From an uncultured bacterium (GTDB lineage Bacteria; Verrucomicrobiota; Lentisphaeria; Victivallales; Victivallaceae): 13,930 nucleotides of DNA. The stretch spans positions 1-13,930 of the forward strand of contig CASECL010000156.1 in NCBI GenBank assembly GCA_949286445.1, written 5' to 3'. The stretch's first letter is position 1. Each line of letters opens with the position of its first letter. The notes under the pieces are model-generated. The model saw only the letters and a program-made list of their open reading frames with translations, ran no database searches and was not told where the DNA came from. Shown piece after piece: positions 1 to 6,872 of this stretch. A program made the translations under genes and the position numbers.

Positions 1-980
1 CGATGCATTTATTGTTTATTTTTCTCTGCATGGCGGTGCTTTACTTTGGGGTGAATAAAGGTATTGAACTTACCAGCAAAATACTTATGCCGCTGCTGGG
101 GGTTTTTCTGGCAATACTGATTGTGCGGGGGCTGCTGCTGCCGCAATCATGGGTGGGGGTGAAATTCCTTTTTGCGCCGGATTTTTCTCTGATTGACGGC
201 AAAGCAATTCTGGAAGCGATTGGACATGCGTTCTATACTTTGAGTCTGGGAATGGGTATAACCATTACTTACGGCAGTTATGCCAAGAAAAGTGAAAATA
301 TTTACATTACCAGTCTGGCCGTAGTGTTCTGTGATACGCTGGTGGCGGTAATGGCCGGACTGGCTATATTTCCGGCTCTGTTTGCCATGGGAAAAGAACC
401 GGCGATGGGAGCCGGCCTGGTATTCAACCTGATGCCGGAAGTGTTTTCCACTATGGGGGAAGGTTATCTGCCGTTATGGTGCGGTCTTTTCTTCGGACTG
501 CTGGCAATAGCTGCGCTGACCAGCGGAGTGAGTCTGCTGGAGGTGGGAGTATCTTTTGTCATGGATCAATTCGGCGTAAGGAGACGTCTGGCTGTACTCT
601 GGTGCGGGCTGTATGCCATGGCAATGGGGGTGATTGTGGCGATAGCCAGCGTGAGCTGGGAGAGTCTGCCCGGGCTCGGACGGATTATCAAATGGCTTTT
701 CGGGGCAAACTGGGGAAGTTTGTTTGATTTTCTGGATGGTATTACCTCAATATATATGCTGCCGCTGTCAGGATTGCTGATAGTAGTGTTTGCCGGATGG
801 GTCTGGAATATAAAAAAGGGCCAGAAGGAACTCTTTTCCGGAGCGTATAAATTCAGTGTGAAAAAATATTTCTTCGGTTGTTTCACGGTGCCGGAAATCT
901 GGGGTTTTCTGGTGCGTTATGTTACCCCGGTTCTGCTGGTAGTTGCGTTCCTTAACGGCATAAAATTGATTAATTGGTAA
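1..980 (+). CDS. Sodium-dependent transporter, neurotransmitter:sodium symporter (NSS/SNF) family, 5' partial
   Basis: Inner-membrane Na+-coupled uptake carrier, probably for an amino acid. The reading frame is open to the left edge, so the ATG at position 3 is an internal Met and the N-terminal helices lie outside the window; about 325 residues remain. Counting from that Met, GHAFYTLSLGMGITITYGSY at 74-93 matches the unwound TM6 region of LeuT-like proteins, and ALTSGVSLLE at 171-180 matches TM8, where the Thr-Ser pair corresponds to the Na2 sodium ligands of LeuT. Several further hydrophobic helices follow up to the C-terminal IKLINW. The substrate cannot be read from this part. It ends at a TAA and is followed within ten bases by a hairpin terminator. 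It is the only + strand gene and converges on the oxidoreductase. Family assignment is firm; substrate is unknown. Confidence 0.93.
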   Translation, partial: MHLLFIFLCMAVLYFGVNKGIELTSKILMPLLGVFLAILIVRGLLLPQSWVGVKFLFAPDFSLIDGKAILEAIGHAFYTLSLGMGITITYGSYAKKSENIYITSLAVVFCDTLVAVMAGLAIFPALFAMGKEPAMGAGLVFNLMPEVFSTMGEGYLPLWCGLFFGLLAIAALTSGVSLLEVGVSFVMDQFGVRRRLAVLWCGLYAMAMGVIVAIASVSWESLPGLGRIIKWLFGANWGSLFDFLDGITSIYMLPLSGLLIVVFAGWVWNIKKGQKELFSGAYKFSVKKYFFGCFTVPEIWGFLVRYVTPVLLVVAFLNGIKLINW

Positions 981-989
981 AAGTAAATT

Positions 990-1027
990 CCCCCGTGGTC
1001 AATCGGCTTGACACCGGGGGGATTTTT
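990..1027 (+). terminator. Rho-independent terminator after the sodium symporter
   Basis: Arms at 990-1002 (cccccgtggtcaa) and 1008-1020 (ttgacaccggggg) pair over 11 of 13 positions, with a two-base internal mismatch and the loop tcggc. A run of five T at 1023-1027 follows on the + strand. It starts ten bases after the stop codon. The region left of the stem reads as moderately T-rich on the - strand, so it may also stop transcripts from the convergent oxidoreductase gene. Confidence 0.85.
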
Positions 1028-1067
1028 CTGTTTAAAATTTCTGTATCCGTTACCGGGATAAAGTCAT

Positions 1068-2060
1068 TCAGCGGCTTTCCAATCCCAGCATCTCCATGGC
1101 TCTGGCGGATGCAATGATTTTCCGGTTGTATTCTGCTGAATTGGGGGTTTTCTCATTTACAGCCCGGGCAAATGCCTGCCATTGGTACTGGCCGTCCAGC
1201 TGATCAGGGGGAAGTGTTTGACATTTGTATTCATCCGGAGTGAATAATTCAAAGACAGTTTTGGTACCGTTATCAATTTTCCGCCGTTTCACGGTGCCGT
1301 GTTCAAAGTGAATAACCAGATCATCAGGGTATTTCCTGCCGTCATCGGTGGCAAAATTGGCGGAAACAGTGCCGATTGCTCCATTGGCAAATCTCAGCAG
1401 CATTGCGGCATTGTCCGCGGTGGGTCTTCCGGTGGATATCCGGCTGTGAACGACCTTGACCGACTCAATATCTCCGCATGAAGCGATCAGGGTATTTATA
1501 CCGTAAATACCCAGTCTCAACAGCGGTGCAGCCGGACAGCGTGCCGGATCATCCATCCAGCTGCCGTCAGGTTTTTCAGAGTATTTTATATAGGTTTCGA
1601 CGTGGGCTGAGACCGGACGTCCCAGCTGAAATTCAGTTATCCACTGCCGGAGGATATTTTGTGCCGCGGTCGGTTCCGGGGCAGGGGAATTCAAGTGAAC
1701 CGGCACTCTTTTTTCCGCCGCCAGAGCCAATACTTTTTCTGCCGCTGAACTGGATAATTCAAATGGTTTTGTCGTCATTACCGGTATTCCGGCCGCCACG
1801 AATTTTTCCAGCACCTCCGCCCGGCGGCACGGGCCGCAGAAAAGTCCGGCGGCATCAATTCCCGGTGTCCGGCAGATTGATTCGATGGAGTCAAATACTT
1901 CAAGGTTGTATTCACCGGCAATTTTTTCTGCTTTGCTCCGGTCGAAATCACATACTCCAACCAGCCGGACATATTTCTGTATTCCGGTATCGGTCATCAG
2001 CCGGCTGACGATGTGCCGTCCGAAATTCAGGCCGGCCAGAACCATTGTTATTTCTTTCAT
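1068..2060 (-). CDS. Gfo/Idh/MocA family NAD(P)-dependent oxidoreductase
   Basis: Predicted cytoplasmic dehydrogenase of 330 aa, probably acting on a sugar, sugar acid or inositol-like compound; the substrate cannot be told. The start at 2060 is chosen because GGAG sits six bases upstream. An in-frame ATG at 2066 abuts that GGAG, and one at 2120 would put the ribosome site inside the gene. The N-terminus MVLAGLNFGRHI is a Rossmann beta-alpha turn with a degenerate glycine motif; VGVCDFD at 35-41 is the second strand with an acidic end, typical of NAD preference. TTKPF at 96-100 stands where most members have EKP, keeping the Lys-Pro. LRLGIYGINTL near 181-191 lacks the usual DxGxH histidine but resembles the GxY variant of the family. 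The gene is 85 bases after the second LpoB-like gene, so it may be cotranscribed, but its job has no obvious link to that cluster. Confidence 0.85.
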   Translation of the reverse strand: MKEITMVLAGLNFGRHIVSRLMTDTGIQKYVRLVGVCDFDRSKAEKIAGEYNLEVFDSIESICRTPGIDAAGLFCGPCRRAEVLEKFVAAGIPVMTTKPFELSSSAAEKVLALAAEKRVPVHLNSPAPEPTAAQNILRQWITEFQLGRPVSAHVETYIKYSEKPDGSWMDDPARCPAAPLLRLGIYGINTLIASCGDIESVKVVHSRISTGRPTADNAAMLLRFANGAIGTVSANFATDDGRKYPDDLVIHFEHGTVKRRKIDNGTKTVFELFTPDEYKCQTLPPDQLDGQYQWQAFARAVNEKTPNSAEYNRKIIASARAMEMLGLESR

Positions 2061-2066
2061 TTTCAT

Positions 2067-2070
2067 CTCC
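2067..2070 (-). promoter_or_regulatory. Ribosome binding site GGAG deciding the oxidoreductase start
   Basis: On the - strand the sequence reads GGAG-atgaaa-ATG. The six-base spacer favours the second ATG (2060) over the one touching the GGAG (2066). Confidence 0.7.
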
Positions 2071-2145
2071 GTTTTTTCAGTAAACGCGGAAAGATCACCT
2101 GTGTTTCTGCGGCATTTCATGCCGGATACAGGGAATTTTCCTGCT

Positions 2146-2754
2146 TCAGAAAATTGATTTGGTCTCCTGCTTGGTTATTTCAAAAGTGTCTTCCCAGACC
2201 GCCAGACCGGTGTTAAGATCGGTCATTACCACATGAAACATGTAATTGGCTTCGATTTTGCGGCCGTCTCTGGTTTCTGCCTTGATTATTTCACCGGAAA
2301 GACTCATGTCCGGCGCAATCACGGTACCTCTTTTTGCCACCGTCCTGGCATTGAAAATATCATCATTTTCCAAATCCCTTACCTGGCGGGTGGCTTTATC
2401 TTCCGCGCCCTTTGCTCCCACTGCGGTAGTGGTCAGAGCCTTTCCGGAAGCCAGTATTGACTGTCTGATTTTATTGGTCAGAAGCCCGGTGTTTACCGCG
2501 CGGTCAGTACTGTTTTTTATGGAGCTGATCATAATAACGCTTTTGCGGCCGTCGGCCCGGTTTAAAGCTCCGGAGGCGATAAGCGAATTTACACAGCGGG
2601 TGGAAACATCCTGCCAGTCGCGGGTATTGATGTCTCCGGTAGTTACCAGCCCCTGATCGCCGGAGGGATCGATGCGTTTTGCGCTGCTGCCGCAGCCGCA
2701 GAGAAGCAGCAGTGAAAAAATGGCGGAAGAGGAAATAAACAGTGTTTTTTTCAT
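2146..2754 (-). CDS. LpoB-like outer-membrane lipoprotein, second copy
   Basis: A 202-aa lipoprotein of the LpoB family (penicillin-binding protein activator). In E. coli LpoB reaches from the outer membrane to stimulate PBP1b. The signal peptide ends in SLLLLCGC, with the lipidated Cys most likely C21 and Gly at +2, so the outer membrane is expected. The body has the family layout: DWQDVSTRCVNSLIASGAL, then VIMISSIKNST, the helix TNKIRQSILASGK, RGTVIAPDMSLSGEI, and a last strand pair MTDLNTGLAVWEDTFEITKQ. It is much shorter in its N-terminal linker than E. coli LpoB, which has a long Pro-rich tether. By eye it is about half identical to the copy at 3294-3914, so they are clear paralogues. 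The start has only a weak purine-rich site. It lies 37 bases after the YcfL-like gene. Family call is strong; a role in wall synthesis is inferred. Confidence 0.85.
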   Translation of the reverse strand: MKKTLFISSSAIFSLLLLCGCGSSAKRIDPSGDQGLVTTGDINTRDWQDVSTRCVNSLIASGALNRADGRKSVIMISSIKNSTDRAVNTGLLTNKIRQSILASGKALTTTAVGAKGAEDKATRQVRDLENDDIFNARTVAKRGTVIAPDMSLSGEIIKAETRDGRKIEANYMFHVVMTDLNTGLAVWEDTFEITKQETKSIF

Positions 2755-2791
2755 TTTATTCAGCTTTCTTTATGGATTGAAAATTTTCAGG

Positions 2792-3259
2792 TTACTTTGA
2801 GTCTGCTTCTTTGAGCTGGAGGAGGAAATCTTTGCACTTGTCCGAAGGGGCCACAGAAGAGATAAATTTAGTTTCCCCCGGGATAAAGATTGCGGTCATC
2901 CAGGCGGAATTGGCGGTATTTACTTTCATGCCGTTCTGATCAAGCCAGTCAAATTTATAATTTACATAATACGGGTTGTCTCCCATAATGCCGCTCCACA
3001 ACTCAGACCAGAAACCGTAACGCTCACTGCGTATTACCACCTGAATCTGCATTGAACCGCCGGGGGTGACGGATTTATTCATCCCCAGAATTTTCAGCCG
3101 GTCGCGGCAGAAATCGTCAGTGGAATAACAACTGGCATTTACCGGCTCAAGTTTCATACTTGAGGGGGTGTTCTGCATGGAATTTACCGTGTCCTGGCAG
3201 CCGGAAAAGAGTGTAATCGAAACAGAAAGTATTGCGGTTAAAAAGATAATTCGTTTCAT
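2792..3259 (-). CDS. YcfL-like (DUF1425) lipoprotein
   Basis: A 155-aa predicted lipoprotein. The signal peptide of about 20 residues ends in TLFSGC, a good lipobox with Cys at 21 and Gln at +2. The diagnostic part is YYVNYKFDWLDQNGMKV followed by MTAIFIPGETKFISSVAP, which closely parallels the VHYRFYWYDARGLEM core and the strand after it in E. coli YcfL. DUF1425 proteins are small beta-sandwich lipoproteins of unknown function whose gene lies next to lpoB in enterobacteria, and the same adjacency here supports the call. Compared with YcfL it carries a longer Ser/Cys-containing N-terminal stretch and an aromatic insertion (FWSELWSGIMGDNPYY). A GGGA eight to nine bases upstream serves the start. 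It sits between the two LpoB-like genes, with gaps of 34 and 37 bases, so one transcript is likely. Confidence 0.8.
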   Translation of the reverse strand: MKRIIFLTAILSVSITLFSGCQDTVNSMQNTPSSMKLEPVNASCYSTDDFCRDRLKILGMNKSVTPGGSMQIQVVIRSERYGFWSELWSGIMGDNPYYVNYKFDWLDQNGMKVNTANSAWMTAIFIPGETKFISSVAPSDKCKDFLLQLKEADSK

Positions 3260-3293
3260 TTGCCAATCCCTTTATGTTGCTTTATGTTATCTT

Positions 3294-3914
3294 TCATTTG
3301 AAAACAGAGTGTCTGCCCTGTTTGGCTACTTCAGTAATGTTTTCCCATACGGCCAGTCCGGTATCCAGATCGGTCAGCGTCAGGTGAAACATGAAGTAAC
3401 TTTCTTCATCCCGTCCTTTGTAAGTGGTCTGCTGGATAATCGAACCGGATAAACTTAAGTTCGGCGCGATTACAGTTCCCCGCGGCGGAACAGTTTTTGC
3501 ATTGAAAAGGTCATCCAGTTCTTTGGCGCGTATGCGTCTTACTGCAATATCAATATTGGATCCGTAGCCTACTGCGCTGGAAACGGCGGCCTGTCCGGAA
3601 GCAAGAATTGCCTGCCGGATTTTATTGACTAAAATTTTGCTTTCAATATGCTGCAATGTGTAATTTCTGATCCGGCTTATCATTACCACCGGTTTTTTGC
3701 CGTCTTTGCGTTTCAATGCGCCTGAGGCAACCAGTGAATTTGCGGCATTGGCGGCGGCTTTCGTCCAGTCGGCCTGATCTATTTCACTTATAGTTACCAG
3801 AGCCTCTGCGCTTCCCGGCTCAATGTAGTGGGCACTGGTACCGCATCCGGTCAATACTGCCAGGAGTACGGCGGCAGAAAAAATCCTAAAATACAGGTCA
3901 GGAAAATTTTTCAT
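3294..3914 (-). CDS. LpoB-like outer-membrane lipoprotein, first copy
   Basis: A 206-aa lipoprotein of the LpoB family. The chosen start (3914) gives a textbook lipoprotein signal, AAVLLAVLTGC, with lipidated C24 and Gly at +2. A longer in-frame extension to 4037 would overlap the upstream gene by about 120 bases and bury the signal peptide, so it is rejected. Family landmarks are DWTKAAANAANSLVASGAL, VVMISRIRNYT, NKIRQAILASGQ, RGTVIAPNLSLSGSI and LTDLDTGLAVWENITEVAKQ. The upstream COG3014-like gene stops only four bases before the ATG and no strong ribosome site is present, so translation is probably coupled. Known LpoB proteins activate a class A penicillin-binding protein; whether this one does so is inference, as no such enzyme is in the window. 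Confidence 0.86.
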   Translation of the reverse strand: MKNFPDLYFRIFSAAVLLAVLTGCGTSAHYIEPGSAEALVTISEIDQADWTKAAANAANSLVASGALKRKDGKKPVVMISRIRNYTLQHIESKILVNKIRQAILASGQAAVSSAVGYGSNIDIAVRRIRAKELDDLFNAKTVPPRGTVIAPNLSLSGSIIQQTTYKGRDEESYFMFHLTLTDLDTGLAVWENITEVAKQGRHSVFK

Positions 3915-3918
3915 TATA

Positions 3919-5421
3919 CTATTCCATGCTTTCAAATTTTTTAACCAGACAGTCACTGCCGGTGGTCCGGATGTAAACCATGGCCCGGTTGGTGTCCGGA
4001 GCGATGGTAAAATTGAATTTACGGCTTTTTCCTCCATTGTTATCCGGTACGGTAACAGAGAATTTACGGGATGCCGGAATCGGAAGATTCAGCACCTGAT
4101 AACGCCGCGGTATTGTCCGCCAGCGCCGCCATTCGCTGTGGTTGATATAGGCGTGGCTGGTGGCCTGTACCTTTGCCGCTGCCAGCGACATAACCGCCGC
4201 CCGGGCATAAGGATCGGAAATAGCCGCCGCGGCGGCAAGTTCCGCTTTGGCAACGTTATTGGCGATCGTGGTATTCCGGATAATGCTCTGTGCATCACGG
4301 GCGTTTTCCGGGAAACGGTTCTGATAGTAATCTTCCCGCATTACATCGCTTAAATCGGTCAGTATTCCGGCAGTATAAGTTTGACCGTCTGCCGCCGCGG
4401 TCATAAGTTTGGAGGAGGTAAAACTGACATAATCCGGCACGCACAGTGTCCAGGTGGCAGGAACCTGTCCCGGAAGATTAATCTGATTTTTGTGATTTTT
4501 CCAGCCGGACGGAACGCCTTCTCCCAGAATAACACAGATATTCTGATCAAAAAGATCAAAGGAGTAACTTTTTTCTCCCGGATCGGTAAAGGGTTCGTCC
4601 AGCAATTCCTCAATGGAATGGAGTTCCCGCCGGATCAACGGATTTTTTTCATCCATTTTGCGCATCAGTTTCAAATCAATCATCGCCTCATCCGGATCAT
4701 TTTCCCAGCGGTAGGCGAGGGCGGAAAAATAAAAGCCCAGAGGATTGGTCATAATGCTCATTTCCGGACGTTTTCTCCGGTTGTATTCTTCGAAATCCTG
4801 TTTTGCGCCGCTGTTTTGAAACAGCAGATTGGTTTCAGCGGCCCGTTGAATTCCGATCATGCCGAGGGGGGGATTGGTTCCTTTATGCGGATTGGCTTCA
4901 TAAGTTTTGATTTCAGGGCTGATGCCATTTTTCAGATAACGGAACTGGCTGAGGCGCATCCGCCGCATTTCCACCAGAAAATCCTCCACTTTGCCCTGCT
5001 GCATATAATTCAGACCTTTCAGCACATGCAGCAGCAGCCGGTCAGAAAGATACCCGTGGTAATCCCCGCTCAAACCGGGATGGTGGAGATTAAGCGTGTC
5101 ATACGAGTCAATCTGATAAAGCAGTTTTTCCGCTCTTTCCAGTGAAGTCATGGAAACATCGTAATTGCCGGCATCAAAGTTGGTGCTGCCGCTCTCCAGA
5201 TGCCACAATACCGCTTCATGGTCGGTGTAATTTTTTTCCGCTTCGCTGATATTGGCGGCGATTTCCGCACTCTTGGCAATGTTTCCGGAATAATACAGCG
5301 CAGCCAGTTCGTTCTGAGCCTGTTCACCGTACCTTGTCCGGCAGCCGGTGAAGAGCAGCACTATGCCGTAAAAAAATGGCAGAATTGAACAAAATAATGT
5401 TTTTTTCCGGGATCTGGTCAT
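3919..5421 (-). CDS. COG3014-like large lipoprotein with helical-repeat N-terminal half
   Basis: A 500-aa predicted outer-membrane lipoprotein. The signal peptide GIVLLFTGC puts the lipid Cys at 27, with Arg at +2. Residues about 35-270 look like paired helices of TPR type (for example LAALYYSGNIAKSAEIA, STNFDAGNYDVSMTSLERAE, NDPDEAMIDLKLMRKMDEKN), suggesting a protein-binding scaffold. An Ala-rich helical part follows at 385-425, then a compact beta-rich end with WRRWRTIPRRYQVLNLPIPA near 431-450 and FNFTIAPDTNRAMVYIRTTG. The W-R-T-(I/L)-P element and the gene order (just before LpoB- and YcfL-type genes) are what I recall for COG3014, a family of unknown function near LpoB genes in some gammaproteobacteria. 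It is tightly coupled to the LpoB-like gene (four-base gap). The start has only a weak AAAGG. Its biochemical role is unknown. Confidence 0.72.
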   Translation of the reverse strand: MTRSRKKTLFCSILPFFYGIVLLFTGCRTRYGEQAQNELAALYYSGNIAKSAEIAANISEAEKNYTDHEAVLWHLESGSTNFDAGNYDVSMTSLERAEKLLYQIDSYDTLNLHHPGLSGDYHGYLSDRLLLHVLKGLNYMQQGKVEDFLVEMRRMRLSQFRYLKNGISPEIKTYEANPHKGTNPPLGMIGIQRAAETNLLFQNSGAKQDFEEYNRRKRPEMSIMTNPLGFYFSALAYRWENDPDEAMIDLKLMRKMDEKNPLIRRELHSIEELLDEPFTDPGEKSYSFDLFDQNICVILGEGVPSGWKNHKNQINLPGQVPATWTLCVPDYVSFTSSKLMTAAADGQTYTAGILTDLSDVMREDYYQNRFPENARDAQSIIRNTTIANNVAKAELAAAAAISDPYARAAVMSLAAAKVQATSHAYINHSEWRRWRTIPRRYQVLNLPIPASRKFSVTVPDNNGGKSRKFNFTIAPDTNRAMVYIRTTGSDCLVKKFESME

Positions 5422-5472
5422 GTGCCTTTTTTTGGGGTTTCAAATTTGTTTTCCGGTACTTTCCGCTGCAGA

Positions 5473-5503
5473 AATGGAGTAATGAAATAAAATTTACTCC
5501 ATT
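5473..5503. repeat. Perfect 10-base inverted repeat between two envelope genes
   Basis: aatggagtaa at 5473-5482 and its exact complement ttactccatt at 5494-5503 are separated by 11 A/T-rich bases. It lies seven bases after the stop of the tandem-CsgG gene and about 50 bases before the COG3014-like start. No T-run follows on the - strand, so it is not a standard terminator. It could be an mRNA hairpin adjusting expression within the operon, or a repressor operator. Confidence 0.5.
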
Positions 5504-5509
5504 CCGCCA

Positions 5510-6850
5510 TTATTGAGCCATGGGATATGCCGGCTCCGGAGCATTATCCTTTGCGGATACGACCTTTTTTCTCCGGCACACTGCTCCGGGAGAAAGATTT
5601 TTGATACTGTCTCCTTCACTTTTTGCCACCGCCAAAGCTCCGCCGGTTGAAACAACTTTAACCGTTCCGGCAAAGCGTTCCGCTGTGCCGAGCTGTTTTC
5701 CGGTTACGGGGTGAACCACGCTTTTGCCGGGGATGAAGACGTCAAGGATTTCTCCCGGAGTGAGATTTTCACCGCCGGTAAGGTAGATGCTGCCATCTTC
5801 CACCGCGGCGACATAAATGGGATCAAGTTTTTCCAGCAGCATGGCGGCGGCTTCGCCGGCAATCCGGTCGAATAATGCATTGTTGTAATCCCCCACCGTC
5901 CAATTGCGCCGTTCTTCCGCGGGAAATTCGGTACTTTCCACCACCATATTCAGATCGCCGGAACACTTGATTTCTCCTGATGCCACCTCAAGAGCTTTTA
6001 CCGTCACTCCAATATGCGACGTCAGCCGCTGACCGGAAAACCCGGATATCGCGCTGCCGGATGCGGTTTGACGGTTTTCAAACCGGGGAACTTTAACAAT
6101 AACCAGATAGTCTGCCAATTTGAGATTTCCGATTTTACCTGCCTGTCCGGCGGCGGCAAGATCAGAATCAAGCAATCCTGCTTCTGCGGCAATCTTATTC
6201 AAATCAGCCCGGTCAACCAGAGTGAAACTGCCGGATTTGCCTAACCGGGCGGCAATTTTTCCGGTAATTGCTTCGCAGTCCCCTTTGCTCAAAGCAGTAC
6301 CGTTTCCGCTGACGGGAAGAATGGCAACCCGTCTGGTATTTTCAGTTCCGGAGACACGCAGCATATCCATTTCTTTGAGTGCCTGGTCTATTTTACCGTA
6401 AAGCATCCGGAGTGATTTTACTTCAAAGGCGGCACTTTTGCCGGGCACGATCCTGCCGGTGGAGGTATTCACCAGCTGCATGGAAAAGTTGTAAAGTTCT
6501 CCGGTCCGGGATAAATTATATGCCAGAATATACTTTACCCCTTTGAGATCAAGTTCACTTTTGGTATTTTCATCCGCAACCAGCCCGGAGTCATTGAATG
6601 AATACTCCCGCAGAATTGCTTTCAGCGCAGTGCGGGAATAGAGCTCAAACGCTCCTCCGATACGGCTTTCAAGGTAATTGGATACGCTGTTGACCTCATC
6701 TTCCGATAATCCTTTATGTTTTTCCGGTGCGGCGACGGCAACTCTGGCCAGGTTTTCCGCTGCTTCCGTTCCGGTGGAAAACAGCAGAAACAGCAGGCAG
6801 AACACAAGCAATAAAACACTTTTTCCCGGTATTGTCAAAATTTTTTTCAT
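5510..6850 (-). CDS. Exported protein with two CsgG/TolB-N-like domains and a FlgT-C-like tail
   Basis: A 446-aa secreted protein, probably periplasmic. The signal peptide (1-31) ends in STGTEA/AEN and has no lipobox. Two repeats of a CsgG/LpoB/TolB-N type alpha-beta domain follow. The first, about 33-135, runs from LARVAVAAPEKHKGLS through LYSRTALKAILREY to KGVKYILAYNLS. The second, about 174-305, is closer to consensus: RRVAILPVSG, FTLVDRADLNKIAAEAGL, then GNLKLADYLVIVKV. Residues about 345-428 (IYLTGGENLTPGEILDVF, then HPVTGKQLGTAERFAGTVKV) resemble the small beta C-domain of the flagellar assembly protein FlgT. The start at 6850 follows a GAGGAG at an unusually long 12-base spacing; an upstream ATG at 6949 would overlap the preceding gene by 77 bases and displace the signal peptide. 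It follows the preceding gene by 22 bases. Function is unknown; domain calls rest on motif shape only. Confidence 0.7.
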   Translation of the reverse strand: MKKILTIPGKSVLLLVFCLLFLLFSTGTEAAENLARVAVAAPEKHKGLSEDEVNSVSNYLESRIGGAFELYSRTALKAILREYSFNDSGLVADENTKSELDLKGVKYILAYNLSRTGELYNFSMQLVNTSTGRIVPGKSAAFEVKSLRMLYGKIDQALKEMDMLRVSGTENTRRVAILPVSGNGTALSKGDCEAITGKIAARLGKSGSFTLVDRADLNKIAAEAGLLDSDLAAAGQAGKIGNLKLADYLVIVKVPRFENRQTASGSAISGFSGQRLTSHIGVTVKALEVASGEIKCSGDLNMVVESTEFPAEERRNWTVGDYNNALFDRIAGEAAAMLLEKLDPIYVAAVEDGSIYLTGGENLTPGEILDVFIPGKSVVHPVTGKQLGTAERFAGTVKVVSTGGALAVAKSEGDSIKNLSPGAVCRRKKVVSAKDNAPEPAYPMAQ

Positions 6851-6862
6851 AGCAAACACTTG

Positions 6863-6868
6863 CTCCTC
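6863..6868 (-). promoter_or_regulatory. Ribosome binding site GAGGAG with long spacing
   Basis: GAGGAG precedes the ATG at 6850 by 12 bases, longer than usual. An in-frame GTG at 6859 is only three bases away, which is too close. The ATG is preferred because the signal peptide begins there (MKKIL). Confidence 0.5.
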
Positions 6869-6872
6869 TGTC

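Noticed and set aside
2110..2124. Small hairpin (cggcat-ttc-atgccg) between the second LpoB-like gene and the oxidoreductase
   Set aside because: Only six pairs and no T-run on the - strand, so there is not enough to call a terminator.
3915..4037. Upstream extension of the first LpoB-like gene
   Set aside because: It would overlap the upstream gene by about 120 bases and place 41 residues before a perfect lipoprotein signal peptide.
4381..5145. A 254-codon open frame on the + strand
   Set aside because: It lies wholly opposite the COG3014-like lipoprotein gene, whose product has a signal peptide and family motifs; the + strand product shows neither.
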